NCBI GenBank assembly: GCA_947503175.1
Contig: CANNCO010000001.1
Span: forward strand, 620,001 to 684,000
Reading direction: 5' to 3'
Length of the DNA: 64,000 nucleotides
Source of the DNA: an uncultured Paracoccaceae bacterium
GTDB taxonomy: Bacteria; Pseudomonadota; Alphaproteobacteria; Rhodobacterales; Rhodobacteraceae
The notes under the pieces: model-generated
Seen by the model: the letters and a program-made list of their open reading frames with translations, nothing else
Told to the model about the DNA's origin: nothing
Databases searched by the model: none
Part shown: positions 44,442-52,790 of the stretch, in pieces
How positions within the stretch are numbered: position 1 is the first letter of the stretch
Layout of the letters: each line of letters starts with the position of its first letter
Program-made: the position numbers and the translations under genes

Positions 44442-45128
44442 TCAGATATCAAAGAAGACGGTTTCGTCTTCCCCCTGAATGCGGATGTCGAAGCGGTAGA
44501 CGACCGAACCATCGCGTTCGGTCCGCTCGGCGATCAGGGTTTTTCGCCGGTTCTCCCATTCGATCAGGTTGATCACCGGATCGGTGGCATTGGCTTCCTG
44601 CTCGTCGCTGAAATACATCCGCGTATTGAGCCCGACATTGATGCCGCGCGCAACGATCCAGAGGTTGATATGCGGCGCCATCGCCCGCAGGCCCTGATGA
44701 CCGCGGCTGAACGCATCCACCTCTTCTTCCTCGGCAGCCGGCCGGACAGCACCAAGTGGAACCCGCGCAGGAATCAGACCGGGCTTGATCGTGTCAAAGC
44801 CCCATTCGCCCGTTGCGAAGTCAGTAATGACACGGCCCCAGCCGCGAAACCCGTCCTCGACAGCGCCGCCGCCTTCGGGATGGGCATATCTGCCTTCCGA
44901 ATTGGCCTGCCACGCCTCCAATAGCACGTCCTTGACCGGGCTCCCTGTGCCGTCGATCACGCGACCTTCGACGCGGATACGCTCACCCTTGGCGTTGGGG
45001 CCGGCGATGTCCCAGCCAAGCTCCTGATCATACATGTCAAACCCTGCCGCACCCGGGGCAAGGCCGATATGGACGTAAGGCCCCGCCGTCTGCGATGGCG
45101 TTTCCTTCAGATAAGCAAGGCGCTGCAT
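44442..45128 (-). CDS. pcaG: Protocatechuate 3,4-dioxygenase alpha subunit
   Basis: 228-aa intradiol dioxygenase subunit. Motifs are TPSQTAGPYVHIGL at the N-terminus and the APHINLWIVARGINVGLNTR region of the C-terminal half, with a tail FDIRIQGEDETVFFDI. The alpha subunit lacks a full iron site, as in the family. The ATG at 45128 follows the pcaH stop by one base; the longer frame upstream is inside pcaH. Together with PcaH it opens the ring of protocatechuate to beta-carboxymuconate. Confidence 0.92.
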   Translation of the reverse strand: MQRLAYLKETPSQTAGPYVHIGLAPGAAGFDMYDQELGWDIAGPNAKGERIRVEGRVIDGTGSPVKDVLLEAWQANSEGRYAHPEGGGAVEDGFRGWGRVITDFATGEWGFDTIKPGLIPARVPLGAVRPAAEEEEVDAFSRGHQGLRAMAPHINLWIVARGINVGLNTRMYFSDEQEANATDPVINLIEWENRRKTLIAERTERDGSVVYRFDIRIQGEDETVFFDI

Positions 45129-45129
45129 C

Positions 45130-45855
45130 TCAGTTTCCCTCCAGCCGGTTCTCAAAAAGCGTCGAGCGTCGCCCCCGCAGCACGATATCAAACCGATAGG
45201 CAATGGTGTCGAGCGGGATCGTCGCGTTCATGTCCAGCCTCGCGGTCAGCGCATCGATCGCATCGGCGTCCGGTATCGTTTGTACGATGGGACAGAGCGG
45301 GATCAGCGGGTCGCCTTCGAAATAGAGCTGTGTGATCAGACGCTGACTGAACGATGCGCCGAAAATGCTGAAATGTATGTGCGCAGGCCGCCAGTTGTTC
45401 ACCATGTTGCGCCAGGGGTAGGCACCGGGCTTCACTGTGCGAAAGAAATAGTACCCCTGTTCGTCGGTTATCGTGCGCCCGCAGCCGCCGAAATTCGGGT
45501 CGATGGGGGCGAGGTAGGTGTCCTTCTTGTGCCTATACCGTCCACCTGAATTGGCCTGCCAGATTTCGACCAGAGTGTTGGGTACGGCGCGGGCATTTTC
45601 GTCCAGAACGCGACCATGCACGATGATACGCTCGCCGATGGGATCATCGTCCTTGGCGTAGTTTCGGATCAGGTCATGATCGAGCGCCCCCAAATCGTTG
45701 TGGCCAAAGACCGGGCCGGTGATCTCGCTGACCGATTGCTGCAAGCTGATCAGCGAATAACGCGGGCTGCGTGCGACCGATGTCTTATAGGCCGGCGTGT
45801 AGGCTGGCGGATGTCTGTCGCGGTTGCGCTGGTAATACTCGGCGGGTGTGGTCAT
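45130..45855 (-). CDS. pcaH: Protocatechuate 3,4-dioxygenase beta subunit
   Basis: 241-aa catalytic subunit. Iron-site region: [20 protein letters not shown] supplies the Tyr/His ligands (Y and two His of the 2-His-2-Tyr site), with the upstream tyrosine near the [14 protein letters not shown] start. The ATG at 45855 overlaps the pcaC stop (ATGA). Part of the pcaC-pcaH-pcaG run. Confidence 0.93.
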   Translation of the reverse strand: MTTPAEYYQRNRDRHPPAYTPAYKTSVARSPRYSLISLQQSVSEITGPVFGHNDLGALDHDLIRNYAKDDDPIGERIIVHGRVLDENARAVPNTLVEIWQANSGGRYRHKKDTYLAPIDPNFGGCGRTITDEQGYYFFRTVKPGAYPWRNMVNNWRPAHIHFSIFGASFSQRLITQLYFEGDPLIPLCPIVQTIPDADAIDALTARLDMNATIPLDTIAYRFDIVLRGRRSTLFENRLEGN

Positions 45856-46232
45856 CTGGTCTCCTCCATCCCGGCAAAGGTCTCTTTGGCCAGCTTGATC
45901 GCATGGTTGGCCCTCGGCACGCCGGCATAGACGGCCACATGCATGAAGGCCTGCAGCACGTCTTGCTGGCTGGCGCCCGTGTTGATTGTGGCGCGTATAT
46001 GCATCGGGATTTCCTCGAAATTGCCCGTCGCGGCCAGAAGCGCCAGTGTCAGCATGGAACGTTCGCGCTTGCTTATTGTGTCGTCGGACCAGAGCGTCCC
46101 CCATGCGCCTTCTGTGATCATGGCCTGGAACGGCGCGTCGAAAGCAGTCTTGGCGGCTTCCGCCCTGTCCACATGCGCGTCGCCCAGCACCGACCGGCGT
46201 GTCGCCATGCCCTTTTCAAATCGCTCGGACAT
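45852..46232 (-). CDS. pcaC: 4-Carboxymuconolactone decarboxylase
   Basis: 126-aa all-helical AhpD-fold protein: [20 protein letters not shown] and [20 protein letters not shown] are the conserved blocks of PcaC. It decarboxylates 4-carboxymuconolactone to 3-oxoadipate enol-lactone. The frame opens at 46238, but the second Met (MSERFEKG) fits the family start. It overlaps the remnant of pcaD upstream and pcaH downstream. Confidence 0.9.
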   Translation of the reverse strand: MSERFEKGMATRRSVLGDAHVDRAEAAKTAFDAPFQAMITEGAWGTLWSDDTISKRERSMLTLALLAATGNFEEIPMHIRATINTGASQQDVLQAFMHVAVYAGVPRANHAIKLAKETFAGMEETR

Positions 46233-46503
46233 AAGCATGCTCCTTCGGAAACGGTTTCAGTGTTGCGGCGTAGGAGGCAGGGTCTTCGATGTCGGGCATG
46301 TGGCTTGAGCCGTCAATAACGTGGCACATCCCACCGGCAAACGGACCGGCGGCTTTTGCTGCAATGCCGGGCGGGCTGGCTTCGGCATAACTGCCCGCGT
46401 TGGCGGCCTTCGGCCAGGCACTGAAGCGCTGGCCGAAGCATCGGTCGGGGTCGGCTGCCTCCTGCACACGCAGTGCTACATCGGTTGCGTCCAAGGCCTG
46501 CAT
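46216..46503 (-). pseudogene. pcaD: 3-oxoadipate enol-lactonase (pcaD) 3' remnant
   Basis: 95-aa frame coupled to pobA (its ATG overlaps the pobA stop, TGATG). The second half, VIDGSSHMPDIEDPASYAATL, matches the C-terminal His region of PcaD alpha/beta hydrolases, where the sequence is like ...GHIPCIEQPEALA. About 160 N-terminal residues, including the nucleophile serine elbow, are missing. Complete PcaD is about 260 aa. It therefore looks like a deletion remnant fused behind pobA. Whether it is a real small protein under selection is uncertain. Confidence 0.6.
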
Positions 46504-47672
46504 CAATAAGGCAACCCGACATAGTTTTCCGCCATGGCTTGCTGCGCAGCTTTGTTGGAGCGCAGGAATTCGATCTCGGCCAACTGCATCTTCCGGTCGA
46601 ACTCGGACTGGTCCGGGTAAAGATGCATGAGGGATGAGAACCACCAGCTAAAACGTTCCGCCTTCCAGATACGATTGAGCGCCTTTTCCGAGTAGGCGTC
46701 AATGCCGTCGCTGCTGCCGTTCTCGTAGTAATCGCGCAGCCCGTTGTAGAGGTAGTGCACATCGGATGCGGCTGTGTTCAGCCCCTTGGCCCCGGTCGGG
46801 GGTACGATATGGGCGGCGTCTCCACACAGAAACAGCCGGCCCCAGCGCATCGGCTCGGTCACGAAAGACCGCAGCGGGGCGATGGATTTCTCGATGCTCG
46901 GGCCGGTAACAAGCTTGTTGGCCTGATCGGCCGGGATGCGGCGCTTGAGTTCCTGCCAGAAGGCGTCGTCGGTCCAGTCCTCGGGCTTGTCGCTCAGCGA
47001 ACACTGAATGTAGTACCGGCTGAGGTTTTCGTTGCGCATCGAGCAAAGTGCGAAGCCGCGGGGCGAGTTGGCATAAATCAGTTCGTGATTGACCGGAGGT
47101 GTCTCCGACAGGATGCCGAGCCATCCAAAGGGATAAACCTTCTCGTATTCCTTGCGTATATCAAGCGGGATTGTCTGCCTGGTGACTCCGTGAAAGCCGT
47201 CACAGCCCGCCACGAAATCGCAGTCGAGCCGATACTCCTTGCCTGCGACGGTGTAAGTGACATGTGGCGTCTCGGTATCCGCGCCATGGATCGCGACATT
47301 CTCGACGTTGAACTCTATTTGCCCGCCCGTCTTCTCACGCGCGTCGTAGAGATCGCGCGTTACTTCGGTCTGTCCATAGACCACGACCGGTGTGCCGGTA
47401 TGCTCGGTAAAGTCCACGCGGAACATCTCGTCGCCGTAGGATACGAGAGTGCCGTCATGTGAAAAGCCTTCTGCATGAAGCCGCTCAGCGCAGCCGGCTT
47501 CTTCCATGAGCTTCACCAACCCCTGTTCCAGAACGCCGGCGCGAATGCGCCCAAGCACATAGTCCTTGGTTCTTTGCTCAAGAACAACGCTGTCGATTCC
47601 GCGCATGTGCAGAAGTTGCGCCAGCAAAAGCCCCGAGGGTCCGCCGCCAATGATCGCAACCTGAGTTTTCAT
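46503..47672 (-). CDS. pobA: 4-Hydroxybenzoate 3-monooxygenase
   Basis: 389-aa class A FAD monooxygenase, the standard length. The N-terminal FAD motif is VAIIGGGPSGLLLAQLL, the NAD(P)H/FAD region includes DFVAGCDGFHGVTR and the second FAD motif is GDAAHIVPPTGAKGLN. It converts 4-hydroxybenzoate to protocatechuate, the substrate of PcaHG. It is divergent from pcaQ-like regulator and upstream of the pcaD remnant and pcaCHG. Confidence 0.94.
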   Translation of the reverse strand: MKTQVAIIGGGPSGLLLAQLLHMRGIDSVVLEQRTKDYVLGRIRAGVLEQGLVKLMEEAGCAERLHAEGFSHDGTLVSYGDEMFRVDFTEHTGTPVVVYGQTEVTRDLYDAREKTGGQIEFNVENVAIHGADTETPHVTYTVAGKEYRLDCDFVAGCDGFHGVTRQTIPLDIRKEYEKVYPFGWLGILSETPPVNHELIYANSPRGFALCSMRNENLSRYYIQCSLSDKPEDWTDDAFWQELKRRIPADQANKLVTGPSIEKSIAPLRSFVTEPMRWGRLFLCGDAAHIVPPTGAKGLNTAASDVHYLYNGLRDYYENGSSDGIDAYSEKALNRIWKAERFSWWFSSLMHLYPDQSEFDRKMQLAEIEFLRSNKAAQQAMAENYVGLPY

Positions 47673-47767
47673 TCCGTCCTCCCGATCTCGTCAACCCTGC
47701 TTCGCATATTGATAAGAGTATTGAAAATGAAGTATTGCGAAGTTTGGTTATCAGAATTGGAAAGAAT
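47673..47767. promoter_or_regulatory. Divergent pobA/pcaQ control region
   Basis: 95-bp AT-rich gap with an inverted repeat CTTCGCA (47700-47706) / TGCGAAG (47736-47742) around a core containing repeated ATTG/GATAAG words, and GGTTAT at 47746-47751. LysR proteins bind such T-N11-A or interrupted dyad regions, so it is a probable PcaQ site. Confidence 0.5.
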
Positions 47768-48703
47768 TTGGATCGCCGTATCAAGTTTCGCCATCTCGAT
47801 GCGTTCAGCGCAATTGCCCGGGCGCGGAGTTTCAAGGCAGCAGCCGGACATCTGAACCTGACGCAGCCGGCAATTTCGAAGACGTTGAAAGAGTTAGAGG
47901 AGATCCTCGGTGTCGTTGTCATGGAACGCAGCCGGTCCGGTGTCGAATTGACCCCGGAGGGAGAGGTGTTCCTGCAATTCGCCGAACAGAGTACGGCAGC
48001 GCTCCGGCATGGGCTGCGCAGCATCCGCGGCACCGGTGCTGCTGCGGGGCAGCTCAAGGTGGGCGCCTTGCCAAGCGTCGCCTCAAATCTGCTTCCGCAA
48101 GCCGCTCTGGCCTTCGCCTCCGGTAACCCGGACACGTTGCTAGAAGTCCACGAGGGCCCGCATCACGATCTGACGTCACGGGTTAGAAGCGGTGGCCTCG
48201 ATCTCGTCGTGGGTCGGCTGGGGCGTCCTGAAACCATGACCGGTCTCGGGTTTCAGCAGCTGTATACTGAAGAGGTCGTCGTCGTTGCCCGTCCCGAAAG
48301 CCCGGCCCTTGCGGTGAAGACTTTCGAGGCACTCGATGCTTTTCGCATCCTCTACCCGCCGAAAGACTCGGCGATCCGGCCGTTGGTGGCACGGTTGTTG
48401 ATCTCGAAAGGGGTTCCGTTGTTCCGGAACCGTATCGAGACGACGTCACCTGCTCTGGGGCGCGCCATCGTTTTCTCGGATGCGGGTACCGTTTGGATTA
48501 TCAGCCGTGGGGTTGTGGCGGCGGACATTGCCGAAGGGCGGCTTGTGGCGTTGAACCTCGACACGGCAGCGACCACGGGCGCGGTAGGGATCATGAGCCG
48601 GACAGAAGAAGTGCCATCCGTTGCGGCCCGCGCCTTCACCCGAGTTCTTACACAGATGTGCCGTCAGGATGCGGGTCCCGTCACACCAACAGAGCCAGAT
48701 TGA
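47768..48703 (+). CDS. pcaQ: LysR-family regulator PcaQ-like
   Basis: 311-aa LysR protein with N-terminal winged HTH (KAAAGHLNLTQPAISKTLKE) and a C-terminal effector domain. Position, divergent from pobA-pcaCHG, and the opening MDRRIKFRHLDAF point to PcaQ, whose co-inducers are beta-ketoadipate pathway intermediates. The TTG at 47768 with GGAAAG upstream is preferred over the longer frame at 47735. Confidence 0.82.
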   Translation: MDRRIKFRHLDAFSAIARARSFKAAAGHLNLTQPAISKTLKELEEILGVVVMERSRSGVELTPEGEVFLQFAEQSTAALRHGLRSIRGTGAAAGQLKVGALPSVASNLLPQAALAFASGNPDTLLEVHEGPHHDLTSRVRSGGLDLVVGRLGRPETMTGLGFQQLYTEEVVVVARPESPALAVKTFEALDAFRILYPPKDSAIRPLVARLLISKGVPLFRNRIETTSPALGRAIVFSDAGTVWIISRGVVAADIAEGRLVALNLDTAATTGAVGIMSRTEEVPSVAARAFTRVLTQMCRQDAGPVTPTEPD

Positions 48704-49062
48704 GATCGGCTCAACGACCTCTGCACCTTCCCCGCACCCATCCCTGTACATCGTGGTATGGGGCGTTCCGCAACATCACCGGCGCCCCGAGAGATGAGGT
48801 CTGTCTGCCCGTAAGCGGGCCTGCGCCTCGCGCATCGATAACCGGTCAGACACGGCTTTCCGCAGCGTTACGTCAACCGATGCTGCTCTCGTTCCTGGGT
48901 TCGGTGCACCAGTCCCCCGCGAGGACCTTCGCGACGAGGCAGCACCCTGCGCATCACCGGATTGTGAGGCCGATAGCCTCGTCTGACGCTAACGACGCCC
49001 TGCTGCCCTACCCGATGAACAGCAATCGAACTGATCCGCACGATCCCGGCCGTCTGGGATTA
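48704..49062. other. Non-coding gap before the cyd-region membrane gene
   Basis: About 360 bp with no supported gene. A small hairpin GCCCG-taag-CGGGC occurs near 48810-48823 without a T-run. Frames here are broken and show no recognisable family. The next 67 bp hold a candidate regulatory site (49063-49075). Confidence 0.45.
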
Positions 49063-49075
49063 GTAACCATGTCAC
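49063..49075. promoter_or_regulatory. Candidate Crp/Fnr-type site 1 (GTAACCATGTCAC)
   Basis: A GTRA-N5-TCAC element differing at one position from the site at 62351. Its centre is 61 bp upstream of the ATG at 49130. See also 54390 and 62351. Confidence 0.5.
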
Positions 49076-49129
49076 CGTCGGGATCGCGTTTTCCATGGCA
49101 TGACGTCCCAATCAATGTGGAGATTCGCC

Positions 49130-50341
49130 ATGCAAGATAATGCAAAACGCCCCGCCGACACGTGGTCGCCGCTCTATTTCCTCGCCTCCGTTGGAGCCGG
49201 CGGCCTCGCCGTCACCTTCTTCATGTACCTTCTTTTCTGGGTCCCGCACCCGGACAAGGCCGTACCTGTCTTCGAGGATATCGCCGCGGCTTTCGCCAAT
49301 GCGACGCCACTTCTGGCTGGCGCAATCCTTCTCGCAGCCGCTGGCATTGCGGTGTTTGGCATCATGAATCTCTACTTGCTCGTTTGGAACCTGCGCCGGG
49401 TTCGCGGTTTCCTTGGCTCCCAGCGCGGCCGGATGCTGGCGACGACGAACGCACAGAGTCAGATCATGGCGCTGCCCTTGGCTCTTGCGATGTCCATTAA
49501 CGTCGGTTTCATCCTTGGCCTCGTCTTCGTCCCGGGCCTGTGGTCGGTGGTCGAGTACCTGTTTCCCGTCGCGCTGATCGCGTTTTTGGCGATCGGCACC
49601 CTGGCCCTGCGCCAGTTGGGTGGATTTCTCGCCCGGGTCATGGCTTCGGGTGAGTTCGACTGCAAAACCAACAACTCTTTTGCACAGCTTTTACCCGCAT
49701 TTTCCCTCGCAATGGTCGGTGTCGGACTGGCGGCACCGGGGGCGATGAGTGCGACGCCCCTGACGTCGGGCATCTCGATCATCCTGTCGACGTTCTTCCT
49801 CGTGGCCGCGGCGACGATTGCCCTCGTCGGTGTCATTCTCGGGCTCCGCGCGATGCTGGAAAACGGTGTCAATGTCGAACAGGCTCCGACCTTGCTGATC
49901 GTCGTTCCGCTGATGACGGTCCTCGGCATTCTTCTGCTGCGCCAGGACCATGGGTTGCACATGCATTTCGAAGGGCATTCGAATGCGGGCGACGCACTGG
50001 TCATGCTGACCCGGATGATGTCGCTCGAGGTTCTTTTCGCCCTGTTCGGACTCACCGTTCTGCGGGCGACAGGCTATATCCACCGCTTCATCGTTGGAAC
50101 CGAGACCTCGGTGGGCAGCTACGCCCTGATCTGTCCGGGCGTCGCACTTTCGGTTCTCACGCAGTTCTGGATCAACAAGGGCCTTGTGGCTGCCGGGCTG
50201 ATCACCAAGTTCGGGACGGCCTATTGGGCTCTCACATCTCTGGCCGTTGCCGGTCAGATTTCCATGATCGTGCTTCTTGTCGTCCTGAACCGAAGGCATT
50301 TCGGAAAGCGCCGCGAGACGGCGCAGGTTGCGGTCCAATGA
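49130..50341 (+). CDS. Polytopic membrane protein of unknown function (about 10 segments)
   Basis: 403-aa integral membrane protein with about ten hydrophobic segments (for example VTFFMYLLFWVP, LLAGAILLAAAGIAVFGIMN). It ends in a basic C-terminal tail. I could not assign a family with confidence; a TDT/SLAC1-like exporter fold (TsoY-like) is possible. Start ATG at 49130 has GTGGAG upstream. It is 43 bp before a Crp/Fnr regulator and the cyd genes and carries its own candidate regulatory site, so it likely belongs to the same response. Confidence 0.7.
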   Translation: MQDNAKRPADTWSPLYFLASVGAGGLAVTFFMYLLFWVPHPDKAVPVFEDIAAAFANATPLLAGAILLAAAGIAVFGIMNLYLLVWNLRRVRGFLGSQRGRMLATTNAQSQIMALPLALAMSINVGFILGLVFVPGLWSVVEYLFPVALIAFLAIGTLALRQLGGFLARVMASGEFDCKTNNSFAQLLPAFSLAMVGVGLAAPGAMSATPLTSGISIILSTFFLVAAATIALVGVILGLRAMLENGVNVEQAPTLLIVVPLMTVLGILLLRQDHGLHMHFEGHSNAGDALVMLTRMMSLEVLFALFGLTVLRATGYIHRFIVGTETSVGSYALICPGVALSVLTQFWINKGLVAAGLITKFGTAYWALTSLAVAGQISMIVLLVVLNRRHFGKRRETAQVAVQ

Positions 50342-50384
50342 TCCCCTGAACCGAACCCGGTGCGCACCGGCAAAGGAAGATGAG

Positions 50385-51095
50385 ATGCAAGCTGATCAGA
50401 CCTGTGAAGATGCCACCGACAAGTCCCTGACGCTAGAACGCGCGGTCAGGACGGTCGGTGGCATCGCGAGACGTGCGGCAGCGGGACAAACGGTCTTCAG
50501 TTGGCAGAGCCAGCCGAAGGCCTTCGTACTTCTGACATCGGGGAAACTGACCGTTCAGTTCCGAACTAGGGGGCGTCGGGTCCCCTGGGCCGAGTGCAGG
50601 GCCACCGGAGGCGAGGATTGCATGCCCGTCACTGCCGCGATCTTGTCGGGCCGGGATATAGATGTTCGGGCAGTCGCCACCGCGCCATGTTCGTGGATCG
50701 AACTGCCCCCGGCGGACTTCATGACGCTGGTCCATGGGCCGGCCGGTTTTCGGCGCGCGCTGTTCGCTCAACATGCCCGGCGGTTGCCGCATTTCTTCGC
50801 TCGGATCACGTCGAAAAACGCGGTCACCCTGGACCAGCGGATCGCGGAATGGCTGCTTGGTCACGCAAAATCCGGTCAGGTGGCGGCGACACATGATGCG
50901 ATTGCCGCGGATCTCATTACCGCACGCGAAGTGGTTTCACGCAGGCTGCGGGACTTCGCGAGAAAGGGCTGGATCGTCCAGAGGCGGGGCACCATCGATC
51001 TCGTCGCCCCTGGCGCGATGTCCAGACTGTCCCGAAATGCATTCATGCCTGGCTTGCCCAACACTTGGGCTCAGACACCCGGTGCGGGTGAGTAA
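50385..51095 (+). CDS. Crp/Fnr-family transcriptional regulator 1
   Basis: 236 aa. An N-terminal cyclic-nucleotide-binding-like beta-barrel is poorly conserved, and a C-terminal winged HTH reads AATHDAIAADLITAREVVSRRL. It lacks the FNR four-cysteine iron-sulfur arrangement. AAAGGAAGA precedes the ATG. It is encoded 25 bp upstream of cydD, so it likely controls the cytochrome bd genes, directly or with the second Crp/Fnr gene at 61645. The input signal (redox, nitric oxide, sulfide) is not evident. Confidence 0.82.
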   Translation: MQADQTCEDATDKSLTLERAVRTVGGIARRAAAGQTVFSWQSQPKAFVLLTSGKLTVQFRTRGRRVPWAECRATGGEDCMPVTAAILSGRDIDVRAVATAPCSWIELPPADFMTLVHGPAGFRRALFAQHARRLPHFFARITSKNAVTLDQRIAEWLLGHAKSGQVAATHDAIAADLITAREVVSRRLRDFARKGWIVQRRGTIDLVAPGAMSRLSRNAFMPGLPNTWAQTPGAGE

Positions 51096-51119
51096 AAGGC
51101 ATCCAAGCAGGCGAACCCG

Positions 51120-52790
51120 ATGAAGAATGAAGGGCAAACCGGTGCCGAAAACCCGAGAAAAGGGGCTCACGACCGGATGATCGTGCCGGTCGCCCATGAC
51201 CTGAAGGTTGCGGGCGGCCTTTCGGTTGCCGCCGGTGCCCTCTGGCCAGTTCAGGCCGGTGCCGTCGCCTGGGCGGTCTCGGCTTGGGCGCAAGGGGATC
51301 CGCCGGTCGAGCGGGCATTGGTCGCCGCATTGGTCTTTCTGGCTTGTGGGGTGGTGCGCGCGGCACTCGAACACAGATCGGGCGGGCTTCTCTTCCGGGC
51401 GGCTGACACGACAATCGCAAGAGAGCGCGCGACGCTTATTCGCCGCGAAGCGCGAATGCCTTCCGAAAAGGGCTCTGCCGCCATTGCGTCCCTCGTCGTC
51501 CAGAAACTGCCGCTCCTGCAACCCTGGATCACCCGGTATCGGGTTGCGATGATGCGGGCATCCGTTCTGCCGCTTCTCCTCCTCGTGTTGGCGTTCTCGC
51601 AGTCTTGGGTCGTGGGCCTGACGCTTTTGGTGGCCGGGCCGCTCGTTCCGGTCTTCATGGCACTGGTCGGAATGGCGGCAGAAGACGCGTCCCGGCGCCA
51701 GTTGAATGAAATCGGAACCATGAACGACATGGTCATGGATCGGCTGTCGGCGATGCTTGACATCCGCCTTCTGGGCGCGGTCAACCGGGCGGCAGATCAG
51801 TTTGGCGCACGCGCCGAAAGCTTGCGGGTCCGGACGATGGCGGTGTTGCGCATCGCCTTCCTGTCATCGACTGTACTGGAACTGTTTTCGGCGCTGGGGG
51901 TGGCGCTTGTGGCCGTGTTTGTCGGCTTCACGCTTCTCGGCGAAATCCGGTTCGGGTCCTGGGGCACGCCACTGACACTGGGTCAGGGCCTCTTTCTGTT
52001 GCTCATCGCACCGGAGTTTTTCCAACCTTTGCGGGATCTTGCCTCCGCCTGGCATGACCGCGCCGCCGGGTTCGCGGTCGTTGCAGAGCTTGACGCCCTC
52101 GATGCCGCCGAACGCGTTTCTTTCGTCGGGGCGGGGCAGGAGTCCGAACCATTGCCCGGGACACTGGCCGTCACGGTGTCCGATGGCGTTGCGAGGTTGC
52201 GGGGACGGAATGTGCCATTGCCGGACGTCACGCTCAGGGCAGGGGAGACCCTTGCGCTGACCGGGCCAAGCGGGATCGGTAAGAGTACGGCGCTCGCCGC
52301 GATCGCCGGGCTGGTCCCGCTCGTATCCGGGCGGATCGAGGTTTGCGGACGCCCCCTCGATGCCACGACTGCCGATGCATGGCGCGCCCGGGTCGCCCAT
52401 GTCCCACAGCGTCCGCATTTTTCCGATCGGACGCTCGGAGACTGGCTCGACACAGCGGATACGGGAACCGACCCATGGCCAGCGCTTCGGCTTGTGGGCG
52501 CGGACGGGATCGTTGCGCGCCTTCCCGACGGTCTCGCGACACGTCTGGGAGAGACCGGCGGTGGCGTGTCCGGGGGCGAGGCTCGTCGGCTTCTGTTGGC
52601 GCGCGCCGTTCTGTCCGGCGGTGATCTGATCCTTGCCGACGAACCGACCGCCGATCTCGACAATGAAACCGCCGGCCGCATCATCTCGGCGCTCTACAGG
52701 CTCCACGCCGAAGGACGGACCATCGTCGTTGCAACGCATGACCCGGCGCTGGCCGCGGCCATGGGGCATCAGCTGGAGATGGTGGCTTGA
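51120..52790 (+). CDS. cydD: CydD-type heterodimeric ABC exporter subunit
   Basis: 556-aa ABC transporter half with N-terminal six-segment membrane domain and C-terminal ATPase: Walker A GPSGIGKST, signature VSGGEARRLLLARA, Walker B LILADEPTADLD. CydDC exports cysteine/glutathione to the periplasm and is needed for cytochrome bd assembly. It overlaps cydC by 4 bp. Confidence 0.9.
   Translation: MKNEGQTGAENPRKGAHDRMIVPVAHDLKVAGGLSVAAGALWPVQAGAVAWAVSAWAQGDPPVERALVAALVFLACGVVRAALEHRSGGLLFRAADTTIARERATLIRREARMPSEKGSAAIASLVVQKLPLLQPWITRYRVAMMRASVLPLLLLVLAFSQSWVVGLTLLVAGPLVPVFMALVGMAAEDASRRQLNEIGTMNDMVMDRLSAMLDIRLLGAVNRAADQFGARAESLRVRTMAVLRIAFLSSTVLELFSALGVALVAVFVGFTLLGEIRFGSWGTPLTLGQGLFLLLIAPEFFQPLRDLASAWHDRAAGFAVVAELDALDAAERVSFVGAGQESEPLPGTLAVTVSDGVARLRGRNVPLPDVTLRAGETLALTGPSGIGKSTALAAIAGLVPLVSGRIEVCGRPLDATTADAWRARVAHVPQRPHFSDRTLGDWLDTADTGTDPWPALRLVGADGIVARLPDGLATRLGETGGGVSGGEARRLLLARAVLSGGDLILADEPTADLDNETAGRIISALYRLHAEGRTIVVATHDPALAAAMGHQLEMVA

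Noticed and set aside
48704-49129. Possible gene between pcaQ and the membrane protein
   Set aside because: Frames are broken, with no ribosome-binding site or recognisable protein motif.
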